From Chloroflexota bacterium (GTDB lineage: Bacteria > Chloroflexota > Dehalococcoidia > Plut-88900), in the NCBI GenBank assembly GCA_022572865.1, contig JACZVB010000027.1, positions 1-9,628 on the forward strand: a stretch of 9,628 nt of DNA, read 5' to 3'. The notes beneath the pieces are model-generated. The model did not search any database. It saw nothing but the letters and a program-made list of their open reading frames with translations, and was not told the origin of the DNA. Both the position numbers and the translations under genes were made by a program. This document shows positions 1-6,160 of the stretch, piece after piece. The first letter of the stretch is position 1. The number at the start of each line of letters is the position of its first letter.

Positions 1-87
1 AGCCGGTGGAGTAGCCGGCACGGAGAGATCGCTATGGCATATGAGTTACCTGCCGGGTCCATGTACAAGTTTCAGCCTCCCGACTGA
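1..87 (+). CDS. Possible C-terminal tail of an unidentified plus-strand gene (partial)
   Basis: Frame 1 is open from the first base to a TGA at 85-87, giving 28 residues that end in KFQPPD. Its third codon positions are clearly GC-rich (about 19 of 28), as in the real genes here, while frame 2 is less biased and frame 3 stops within 12 bases. The fragment is too short to assign a family, and a 28-codon open frame can arise by chance in GC-rich DNA. If real, the gene would converge on dnaK and share the hairpin at 70-103 as a two-way terminator. Confidence 0.25.
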   Translation, partial: SRWSSRHGEIAMAYELPAGSMYKFQPPD

Positions 88-103
88 CCTGGGGAGGCTG
101 AAA
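70..103 (-). terminator. Perfect 12-bp hairpin downstream of dnaK
   Basis: Bases 70-81 (TTTCAGCCTCCC) are the exact reverse complement of 92-103, separated by a 10-base loop. The hairpin lies 38 bases past the dnaK stop codon, so it is placed to end the hspR-dnaK transcript or protect its 3' end. It lacks a proper U-tract on the minus strand: the bases after the stem read CTTGTACAT. It is therefore not a textbook intrinsic terminator. The AAA/TTT pairs at the base of the stem could partly stand in for a U-run, and a convergent plus-strand transcript could also use it. Confidence 0.6.
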
Positions 104-140
104 TGAGGTTGTGTTTCGGCAGGGCTGACGCAGGTTTGGG

Positions 141-2081
141 CTACACCTCGCGGAACTCTCCTTCCACCGTGTCCTCCTTGGGCCCTTCTCCCGAGTCGGG
201 GCTGTCTTCATCGGTGGGGCTGGGCCCTTCATCCGTAGGTCCTTCGGGCTCCGGGACATCGGGGCCTGGGGCCCCGGGTTGACCGTATACGGCACTGCCG
301 ATCTTCTGGACTGATTCCTGGAGCTCCTGAGTGGCGCGTTTGATCTGCTCCGAGTCCCCTGACTGGAGGGCGGAGCGTACCTGGGCCACCTTGCCTTGCA
401 CCTCGCTCTTGATATCCTCGGGGATCTTGTCGCCGTGTTCTCGCAGGGTCTTATCCGCGGTATAGGCAAGGGAGTCGGCCGCGTTGCGGGCCTCCATCTC
501 CTCCCGCTTCTTTCGGTCCTCCTCGGCGTGTATCTCCGCCTCCTTGACCATCCGCTCCACTTCTTCTTTGGCCAGGCCAGAGCTGGCGGTTATGGTGATC
601 TTCTGCCCTTTTCCCGTGCCCTTGTCCTTGGCCGAGACGTTGAGAATGCCGTTGGCGTCGATATCGAAAGCCACCTCTATCTGGGGCAGACCCCTGGGGG
701 AGGGCAGAATCCCATCCAGTAGGAACCGGCCGATGGTCTTGTTTTCGGTGGCCATGGGGCGCTCCCCCTGAAGCACGTGGACGTCTACGCTGGGCTGGTT
801 ATCGGAGGCGGTGGAGAAGGTCTGGCCCTTGGAGGTTGGAATGGTGGTGTTCCTGGGTATGAGAGCCGTCATGACTCCTCCCAGGGTCTCGATGCCTAGG
901 GTCAAGGGAGTAACGTCCAGGAGGAGTATGTCATGGACCTCGCCCTTGAGCACCCCGGCCTGAATGGCGGCGCCCACCGCCACCACCTCGTCGGGGTTCA
1001 CCCCTTTGTGGGGCTCCAGCCCGAATATCTGCTGGACCTTCTCGATCACTGCGGGCATCCGGGTCTGGCCGCCCACCAGCACAACCTCCTCGATCCTCGA
1101 GCTGTTGAGGTCGGCGTCCTGTATGGCCTGGCGGCAGGGGCCCTCGGTCCTATCGACGAGGCCTCCGACCAACTGCTCCAGCTTGGATCGGGAGAGGCCT
1201 ATGTTGAGGTGCTTGGGGCCGCTGGAATCGGCGGTTATGAATGGAAGATTGATCTCGGTCTCCAGAACTGTGGAGAGCTCGCACTTAGCTTTCTCGGCAC
1301 CCTCCTTGAGCCGCTGGAGGGCCATTCTGTCCTGCTTCAGGTCGATCCCCTGGTCCCGCTTGAACTCCGCCACCAGCCAGTCGATGATCCTCTGGTCGAA
1401 GTCGTCGCCGCCCAGGTGGGTGTCTCCGTTGGTGGATTTCACCTCGAAGACCCCTTCCCCGATCTGGAGAATGGATACGTCGAAGGTCCCGCCCCCCAGG
1501 TCGTAGACGGCGATGGTCCTTTCCCCTTCCTTGTCCAGGCCGTAGGCCAGGGCCGCCGCGGTAGGCTCGTTGATGATGCGCAGCACCTCGAGGCCTGCGA
1601 TCTTTCCGGCGTCTTTGGTGGCCTGGCGCTGGCTGTCGTTGAAGTAGGCAGGGACGGTGATAACTGCTTCGGTTATGGCCTCACCCAGCTTGGCCTCGGC
1701 GTCTTCCTTAAGCTTTCTAAGGATCATGGCCGAGACCTCGGGGGGCGAGTAGGTCTTGTCTGCCATCTGAACGTGAGCATCGCCATTAGAGGCCTTGATG
1801 ATCTTGTACGGCAGGAGCTTGGTATCCTGCTGGACCTCGGGGTCATCGAATTTCCGCCCCATGAGGCGTTTGATGGAAAAGACCGTGTTGTCGGGGTTGG
1901 TCACCGCCTGCCGCTTGGCCGTGGTGCCGGTGTAACGCTCACCGCTCTTGGCGTTGACGGCCACCATGGAAGGGGTGGTGCGAGCGCCTTCGGCGTTCTC
2001 GATCACCTCGGCCTCCGAGGCTTCCATCACCCCCATACAGGAGTTGGTAGTCCCCAGATCGATTCCTAATACCTTGGACAT
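141..2081 (-). CDS. dnaK: Molecular chaperone DnaK (Hsp70)
   Basis: This is the ATP-driven cytosolic Hsp70 chaperone, which binds exposed hydrophobic peptide segments and releases them in cycles set by a J-protein and GrpE. At 646 residues it is full length. The nucleotide-binding domain carries the three Hsp70 signatures: GIDLGTTNS at 6-14, [11 protein letters not shown] at 193-203 and [13 protein letters not shown] at 333-345. The expected catalytic K71, E172, T199 and D201 are in place. The interdomain linker [10 protein letters not shown] is at 386-395, followed by a substrate-binding domain to about 505, a helical lid to about 610, and an acidic Pro/Glu/Asp/Gly-rich tail ending in VEGEFREV. 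The ATG at 2081 is supported by a GGAGG ribosome site at 2091-2095. It lies 112 bases behind hspR on the same strand and is probably co-transcribed with it. HspR proteins commonly use DnaK as co-repressor, which would make the unit self-regulating. No grpE or dnaJ is visible beside it. Confidence 0.98.
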   Translation of the reverse strand: MSKVLGIDLGTTNSCMGVMEASEAEVIENAEGARTTPSMVAVNAKSGERYTGTTAKRQAVTNPDNTVFSIKRLMGRKFDDPEVQQDTKLLPYKIIKASNGDAHVQMADKTYSPPEVSAMILRKLKEDAEAKLGEAITEAVITVPAYFNDSQRQATKDAGKIAGLEVLRIINEPTAAALAYGLDKEGERTIAVYDLGGGTFDVSILQIGEGVFEVKSTNGDTHLGGDDFDQRIIDWLVAEFKRDQGIDLKQDRMALQRLKEGAEKAKCELSTVLETEINLPFITADSSGPKHLNIGLSRSKLEQLVGGLVDRTEGPCRQAIQDADLNSSRIEEVVLVGGQTRMPAVIEKVQQIFGLEPHKGVNPDEVVAVGAAIQAGVLKGEVHDILLLDVTPLTLGIETLGGVMTALIPRNTTIPTSKGQTFSTASDNQPSVDVHVLQGERPMATENKTIGRFLLDGILPSPRGLPQIEVAFDIDANGILNVSAKDKGTGKGQKITITASSGLAKEEVERMVKEAEIHAEEDRKKREEMEARNAADSLAYTADKTLREHGDKIPEDIKSEVQGKVAQVRSALQSGDSEQIKRATQELQESVQKIGSAVYGQPGAPGPDVPEPEGPTDEGPSPTDEDSPDSGEGPKEDTVEGEFREV

Positions 2082-2193
2082 TTGCTGCTACCTCCGTTGC
2101 CTCCGCCTGTGAAGTCGTGTTCCCTGGTGGTTGGTGACTGATGCCACGTACGTTCCTCACCAGAAATAGATCTGCCAGGCCTGAATAGTTAAT

Positions 2194-2532
2194 TTATTGC
2201 GACTCCAGCATCGCCAGCATCTCCTTGACGGACTTGGTCAGACGCCGCCTGACCGGATGATGGTCGGCTAAGAGCCTTATCTCTCGTTCAAGGCCCATGA
2301 GTCTTGAGCGGAGGCTCAGGGCCAGGTCCACCCCCGCCAGGTTGAGTCCTACTTCGTCAACCAGATACTTTATCATTTTTAGTAGGGCTATGTCCTCATC
2401 GGAGTACATTCGAAGCATACCGCTTCGGGAAGGGGCCAGCAGGCCTACCCGTTCATATTTGCGTAGGGTTTGCGGGTGCATGCCGGAGAGCATGGATGCG
2501 ACCCGCATTATATAGACTCCCCTTCGTTGCAT
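2194..2532 (-). CDS. hspR: HspR, MerR-family heat-shock repressor
   Basis: This 112-residue DNA-binding protein belongs to the MerR superfamily. The winged-helix part covers about residues 6-75 with the HspR hallmark GVYIMRVASMLSGMHPQTLR near the N terminus, then KYERVGLLAPSRS, an YSDEDI segment and VGLNLAGV at 61-68. A charged coiled-coil-like tail (RSRLMGLEREIRLL) follows. There is no effector-binding domain, as is usual for HspR. Known HspRs repress dnaK-type operons at HAIR sites and lose activity when DnaK is titrated by unfolded protein. The ATG at 2532 is backed by AGGAG at 2542-2546 and a strong upstream promoter. Being the first gene of the unit, ahead of dnaK, is the reverse of the actinobacterial dnaK-grpE-dnaJ-hspR order. 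A HAIR-like general MerR regulator is the only serious alternative. Confidence 0.93.
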   Translation of the reverse strand: MQRRGVYIMRVASMLSGMHPQTLRKYERVGLLAPSRSGMLRMYSDEDIALLKMIKYLVDEVGLNLAGVDLALSLRSRLMGLEREIRLLADHHPVRRRLTKSVKEMLAMLESQ

Positions 2533-2584
2533 GATACGATGCTCCTATGGGCTTCCGTAGGCTGCCGGAAGTGGTTCGAGTCAT

Positions 2585-2613
2585 ATTATGGCAGTTGATA
2601 CGCTGCGTGTCAA
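2585..2613 (-). promoter_or_regulatory. Strong sigma70-type promoter for hspR-dnaK
   Basis: Read on the minus strand, TTGACA (2608-2613, all six consensus bases) is followed after 17 bases by CATAAT (2585-2590, five of six). Transcription should start near 2578, giving a leader of about 45 bases that holds the AGGAG before hspR. An inverted repeat AGTGGTT/AACCACT (2570-2576 and 2613-2619) brackets the promoter. I found no second promoter of this quality between hspR and dnaK, so this one probably serves both genes. Confidence 0.75.
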
Positions 2614-2703
2614 ACCACTCACTGATTCAGGCCGGTTGCCTGGTCTTGGACCTGTTGCCCTTGACACGAGTTGTCACCCGACAGCGGTGACGTTAGTAGG
2701 ATG

Positions 2704-2724
2704 ATACCACCGACCCGGTGGTAT
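2704..2724 (+). promoter_or_regulatory. Perfect palindrome, probable operator of the BrkB-family gene
   Basis: Arms ATACCACCG (2704-2712) and CGGTGGTAT (2716-2724) are exact reverse complements around a 3-base centre. The right arm runs into TATACT (2722-2727), a plausible -10 element pointing towards the BrkB-family gene, so a bound protein would block it. No matching -35 is evident, which makes the promoter assignment weak. The site is unlike the HspR HAIR box and I cannot name the regulator. Confidence 0.5.
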
Positions 2725-2906
2725 ACTTGTCATAATGAGTGGGTGTGCTGGAGGGCCAGTGCTACCCTTGGGCCGACGGCCCCTCGTCTGTGGATGAGGA
2801 GTGGCCATCGCTCCTCTCGCCGTGGTCCCGGGCCGAATTCTGGGAGTCCAGCCGATTCTTCGAGACATGACCCGGTCGAGAAGAGATTCAGCGACGTTAT
2901 ATCGTT

Positions 2907-3857
2907 ATGACCTTTTCGTTAGCTGACCGCGCACGTCGAAAGGTCCGAGCTGCTTCGGAGCGCTTGAGGCGCAGGTTCCTGGTAGTGCTGCTGGCGCGCA
3001 CCTTCCGGGAGCTATCGGACGATGACGCCACCCACATGGCCGCCGGCGTTGCCTACTACGCCCTGTTCTCCCTCTTTCCCCTGCTACTGGGCCTGATCGC
3101 GATCCTCGGCCTGGTTATAGACTCCGAGACGTTGCGGGTCGAGATTACCGGTTGGACTGCCGATAACCTTCCCGGGGCCGGAGAGTTCATTGCCGATAAC
3201 ATAGATATCTCAGTGGGCCAGTCCGGGTCCCTGGGCGTCATCTCGATTATCGGCCTCATATGGGCCGGGAGCGCCATCTTCGGCGCCATTAGCCGCGCCG
3301 TAAATCGGGCCTGGGACGTGCATGAGGACCGGCCTTTCTACGTGGCCAAGGCCCGGCAACTCGTAATGGCCCTGGGCGTGGGGATACTGTTCTTCCTGGC
3401 CCTTGCCAGCGCTTCTCTGGCTCAGGCCGCCGATCGGTTCGCCGAGGTGGATCTACCGCTTCTTGGACTGGCTGACGAAGCCATCGGAGTGGTGCTGTTC
3501 CGGGGCACCTCCTTCTTGTTTAACCTGGCAATATTCCTTGTCTTGTACAAATTCTTACCCAATACCAGGACCTACTGGCGGTATATCTGGCCCGGCGCCC
3601 TGGTAGCCACCCTTCTGTTCGAGGCCGGCAAGGACGTATTCGTTTTCTACGTGGAGAATTTCGCCAGCTTCAACCAGGTCTACGGCTCCATCGGCTCGGT
3701 CATCGCCCTCCTGTTCTGGGCGTACCTGAGCGCCTTGATTCTCATCTTTGGGGCCGAGCTGAGCTCGGAGTATGGAAGGATGCGGGAGGGCGTGGAGAGA
3801 GGTGCCCTGATTCACCCCCCGCCAGCGGCCCGGCCCGACCAACAGGCCAGGAGCTGA
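2907..3857 (+). CDS. YihY/BrkB-family integral membrane protein
   Basis: A 316-residue inner-membrane protein with a basic N-terminal helix (about 1-30) and about six hydrophobic segments near 45-70, 108-130, 152-175, 195-216, 228-250 and 262-285. Family hallmarks are the AAGVAYYALFSLFPLLLGL stretch at 45-63, the NRAW motif near 133, YKFLPNT at 214-220, and the C-terminal YGSIGSVIALLFWAYL at 259-274 followed by GAELS. The family was once annotated as ribonuclease BN by mistake. Its true role is poorly defined, with envelope or transport functions proposed, so no substrate is claimed here. The ATG at 2907 has no ribosome site in front, but an AT-rich TTATAT lies at 2897-2902, so a short or absent leader is possible. 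It seems to stand alone, divergent from hspR and followed by a repeat-bearing spacer. Confidence 0.9.
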   Translation: MTFSLADRARRKVRAASERLRRRFLVVLLARTFRELSDDDATHMAAGVAYYALFSLFPLLLGLIAILGLVIDSETLRVEITGWTADNLPGAGEFIADNIDISVGQSGSLGVISIIGLIWAGSAIFGAISRAVNRAWDVHEDRPFYVAKARQLVMALGVGILFFLALASASLAQAADRFAEVDLPLLGLADEAIGVVLFRGTSFLFNLAIFLVLYKFLPNTRTYWRYIWPGALVATLLFEAGKDVFVFYVENFASFNQVYGSIGSVIALLFWAYLSALILIFGAELSSEYGRMREGVERGALIHPPPAARPDQQARS

Positions 3858-3870
3858 ACTCCCGCCCGCC

Positions 3871-4037
3871 GCCTGATGCCCTCCCTCAACGGTTAATGAC
3901 ACGCTGCGCCGACCTACTGCTTTGATCACTTCTTCGGCCTGGCCCGTGGCCTGATGCCCTCTCTGGCCTCTCCCCTAACGGCTGATACCGTGCTGTATTA
4001 CCCCACTGCTCCGATAACTTCTTCGACCTGGCGCGTG
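3871..4037 (+). repeat. Degenerate tandem repeat of two units (78 and 89 bp)
   Basis: Unit 1 (3871-3948) and unit 2 (3949-4037) both open with GCCTGATGCCCT, share AACGG in the middle, then ACTGCT/CTACTGCT, ACTTCTTCGRCCTGGC and end in CGTGG. A third copy begins with GCCTGG at 4038 and stops. The best-kept block is the last 25 or so bases of each unit; the middle carries substitutions and an insertion in unit 2. It fills almost all of the 208-bp spacer between the BrkB-family gene and the uracil-DNA glycosylase. No gene is seen here. On the minus strand the conserved block reads EEVI.AVG in both units, so it may be decayed coding sequence. Confidence 0.65.
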
Positions 4038-4065
4038 GCCTGGCAGATGGTTTATTCTTAAGCTC

Positions 4066-4740
4066 GTGATAGACCTTCGCCAGCTAAATGAAGAGATAGT
4101 CGCCTGCACCCGCTGTCCCAGGCTTGTCCAGTTTAGGGAGGAGGTGGCCCGTAAGAAGCGCCGGATGTATATGGACTGGAATTACTGGGGCAGGCCTGTC
4201 CCGGGTTTCGGCGATGCGTCCGCGAGGGTGCTGATTCTCGGCCTCGCCCCCGCGGCCCACGGGGCCAACCGCACGGGGCGGATGTTCACCGGCGATAGGA
4301 GCGCCGACTGGCTCTTGGCGGCCATGTGCAGGTACGGTTTCTCAAACCGGCCCTCCTCCCGCAGCCGGGATGACGGCCTCGCCCTGACCGACGCCTACAT
4401 CACCGCGGTCCTTAGGTGTGCGCCCCCGGCCAACAAACCCGTCGCTGAGGAGCTGGCCAACTGCCGGCCTTACCTACTGGCCGAGCTTGATATCTTGAGC
4501 AAGGTACAGGTGGTGCTGGCCCTGGGGAAGATCGCCTTCGATGGATTCCTCGCCGCCTGTCCCGACCTGTCGGGATCGCCTAGGCCCAAGTTCGGCCACT
4601 GTGTGGTCTACCCGTTACCCTCGGGCCTCACTCTGGTGGGGTCCTACCATCCCAGCCAGCAAAACACCCAGACGGGGAGATTGACCCGTGAGATGTTCGA
4701 CTCGGTGTTCGAGCGGGTCCGGCGGCTCCTGGAGGCCTAG
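4066..4740 (+). CDS. Family 5 (UdgB-type) uracil-DNA glycosylase
   Basis: This 224-residue repair enzyme would cut uracil, and probably other deaminated bases, from DNA to begin base-excision repair. Four cysteines, C14, C17, C118 and C133, are spaced to hold a 4Fe-4S cluster. The first active-site motif is GLAPAAHGANRTGRMFTGD at 59-77. Its GLAP lacks the acidic or amide residue used for catalysis by families 1 and 4, which marks it as family 5. The second motif, GSYHPSQQNTQTGRLT at 192-207, includes H195 and N200 for base flipping and DNA contact. The start is a GTG at 4066, the only sensible start because the first internal Met is residue 34. No ribosome site is visible; TATTCT at 4053-4058 sits 7 bases upstream, hinting at a leaderless message. 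A TCCCGA/TCGGGA inverted repeat lies inside the gene at 4560-4575, in a variable loop. Family 4 is the less likely alternative. Confidence 0.93.
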   Translation: MIDLRQLNEEIVACTRCPRLVQFREEVARKKRRMYMDWNYWGRPVPGFGDASARVLILGLAPAAHGANRTGRMFTGDRSADWLLAAMCRYGFSNRPSSRSRDDGLALTDAYITAVLRCAPPANKPVAEELANCRPYLLAELDILSKVQVVLALGKIAFDGFLAACPDLSGSPRPKFGHCVVYPLPSGLTLVGSYHPSQQNTQTGRLTREMFDSVFERVRRLLEA

Positions 4741-4778
4741 AGCTGACTTGCCGGTCCCTCCAATTCTCGTTCCTCGCC

Positions 4779-4808
4779 TTGCGGCCCTTCCAGGCGTCCC
4801 TGTATAAT
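4779..4808 (+). promoter_or_regulatory. Sigma70-type promoter for lysA-holB-ricT
   Basis: A perfect TATAAT at 4803-4808 is preceded after 18 bases by TTGCGG (4779-4784, three of six consensus bases). The start of transcription should fall near 4815, giving a leader of about 30 bases with a purine-rich GAGG ribosome site at 4834-4837. It lies in the 106-bp gap after the glycosylase gene, so lysA does not need read-through. I see no lysine riboswitch; the leader is too short to hold one. Confidence 0.65.
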
Positions 4809-4846
4809 TCCATCATCCTGTCACCACAAGGGCGAGGCCAATACCC

Positions 4847-6160
4847 ATGACCCACGGCAATCTTTCCACCTTTCCGACTACCACCGAGATCAGCCCTCAG
4901 AACCACCTGGTCATAGGAGGCTGTGACCTGGTGGACCTGGCCCGGGAGTTCGGCACGCCCCTTTACCTCTTCGACGAGGATAGCCTTCGGCGGAAGTGCG
5001 CCGAGTTCAGGGACGAGTTTACCCGTCTATACCGGGATACCCTGGTCGTATATGCCTGCAAGGCCTACGTCAATCCGAGCCTCGCCCGGATATTTCAGGA
5101 GGAAGGCCTGGGTCTAGATGTGGTGTCAGGCGGAGAGCTGGCCATAGCCCAGGCGGCGCAGTTCCCTCCGGAGAGGGTCTATTTTCACGGCAATAACAAG
5201 GGGCCCGAGGAGCTGGACCTGGCCCTGGGCTGGGGGCTGGGAAGGGTGGTGGTGGACAATTTCTATGAGCTAAATCTCTTGAACGACATAGCCGGGAAGA
5301 GGGGTCGGGCCCAGGATATCCTGATTCGGGTGTCCCCGGGGGTCGATCCTCACACCCACAGCCACACTACCACCGGCATACTGGACAGCAAGTTCGGCAT
5401 ACCCATCCATGAGGGCCTGGCCGAGGCGGCCATAAAGGAGGCCCTGGCGGCTCCCAACCTGAACCTGCTGGGGTTGCACTTCCACCTGGGCTCGCCCATC
5501 TTCGAGCTTGAGCCTTACCGGCAGGCGATAGACATCACCATGACCTTCGCCGCCGAGATGCAGGACAAGCACGGCTTTCAGCTGAAAGAGCTGAGCCCCG
5601 GGGGGGGCTTCGCCATCCAATATACTGCCGACGAGCCACCTCCCACCGTCGCCGAGTACGCCTCGGTGATCACCTCCGCCATAATGGAGCACTGCAAAGA
5701 GCCTGACATGCCACCGCCCAGGCTGGTCGTCGAGCCGGGCCGGGCCATCGTTGGCCAGGCGGGAGTGGCCGTGTATAAAGTGGGCTCAACCAAGGACGTG
5801 CCGGGTATTCGAAGATTCGTGTCCGTAGACGGCGGCATGGGCGATAACATCCGCCCTGCCATCTACGGCTCCCGATACGAAGCCATGGTCGCCAACAAGG
5901 CGGGAGACCCTGCCCAAGAGCGGGTCACCATAGCGGGTAAGTTCTGTGAGTCGGGAGATATCCTGGTGAAGGATGTGGACCTTCCTCATGCCGAGGCAGA
6001 GGACCTTATAGCCATCCCGGCCTCGGGGGCCTACTGTCTTTCCATGGCCAGCAACTACAACGTCGCCCCCCGGCCCCCGATTGTCCTGGTCAAAGGCGGG
6101 TCCGCCCGCCTCATTCGCCGCAGGGAGACCTACCAGGACCTGATGCTTTGCGATCTGTGA
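4847..6160 (+). CDS. lysA: Diaminopimelate decarboxylase
   Basis: This PLP enzyme converts meso-diaminopimelate to L-lysine, the last step of the diaminopimelate pathway, in the cytoplasm. Length (437 residues) is normal. The N-terminal alanine-racemase-like TIM barrel includes the PLP lysine K72 in YACKAYVN, GLGLDVVSGGEL at 87-98, HFHLGS at 211-216, the phosphate-binding GGG at 252-254 and EPGRAIV at 296-302. The C-terminal beta domain carries DGGMGDNIRP at 328-337, the active-site CESGD at 367-371 donated across the dimer, and GAYCLSMASNYN at 394-405 with the PLP-contacting tyrosine Y396. The ATG at 4847 has GAGG 9 bases upstream. The first 20 or so residues form a short extension before the conserved fold. 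It heads a three-gene unit with holB and a RicT-like gene, a pairing with no obvious metabolic logic, so it may be organisational only. Confidence 0.97.
   Translation: MTHGNLSTFPTTTEISPQNHLVIGGCDLVDLAREFGTPLYLFDEDSLRRKCAEFRDEFTRLYRDTLVVYACKAYVNPSLARIFQEEGLGLDVVSGGELAIAQAAQFPPERVYFHGNNKGPEELDLALGWGLGRVVVDNFYELNLLNDIAGKRGRAQDILIRVSPGVDPHTHSHTTTGILDSKFGIPIHEGLAEAAIKEALAAPNLNLLGLHFHLGSPIFELEPYRQAIDITMTFAAEMQDKHGFQLKELSPGGGFAIQYTADEPPPTVAEYASVITSAIMEHCKEPDMPPPRLVVEPGRAIVGQAGVAVYKVGSTKDVPGIRRFVSVDGGMGDNIRPAIYGSRYEAMVANKAGDPAQERVTIAGKFCESGDILVKDVDLPHAEAEDLIAIPASGAYCLSMASNYNVAPRPPIVLVKGGSARLIRRRETYQDLMLCDL

Larger units (their letters stand above)
2533..2906. other. Divergent intergenic control region between hspR and the BrkB-family gene
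   Basis: This 374-bp gap holds no credible gene; open frames in it show no recognisable protein. From left to right it contains the hspR leader and promoter, a short inverted repeat TGACA-CGAGT-TGTCA at 2662-2676, a perfect 9-bp-arm palindrome at 2704-2724, and a run of GC-rich hairpins. The hairpins are GGGCC/GGCCC at 2770-2782, CCTCGTC/GATGAGG at 2782-2799 (one G-U pair) and AGGAG/CTCCT at 2797-2815. The last two share bases and cannot form together. No tRNA, SRP RNA or known riboswitch core was recognised. Confidence 0.6.

Noticed and set aside
1..62. Start of a dnaJ or grpE gene reading leftwards from an ATG at 62
   Set aside because: Only 20 codons are visible, there is no ribosome site, and the residues do not match the J-domain or GrpE N terminus.
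933..2069. Long open frame on the plus strand opposite dnaK
   Set aside because: It is the antisense shadow of a highly conserved GC-rich dnaK, and its translation has no recognisable domain.
2297..2345. CTTGAGC-GGAG-GCTCAGG near 2313 as a HAIR-like HspR site
   Set aside because: The spacing is 4 rather than 7 bases, one arm has a mismatch, and it lies inside the hspR coding region.
2570..2595. GGTTCGAGTC as the T-arm of a tRNA
   Set aside because: The flanking bases do not pair as a 5-bp T-stem and no acceptor, D or anticodon arms can be drawn.
2671..2910. Possible small gene of 79 codons before the BrkB-family gene
   Set aside because: Composition is Arg/Ser/Pro-rich as in chance GC-rich frames, there is no ribosome site, and it overlaps the palindrome and hairpins.
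4741..4846. Lysine riboswitch ahead of lysA
   Set aside because: The predicted leader is only about 30 bases and the whole gap is 106 bases, too short for the known L-box.
5270..5692. Minus-strand open frames opposite lysA
   Set aside because: Antisense shadows of a clearly identified lysA; the products lack known motifs.
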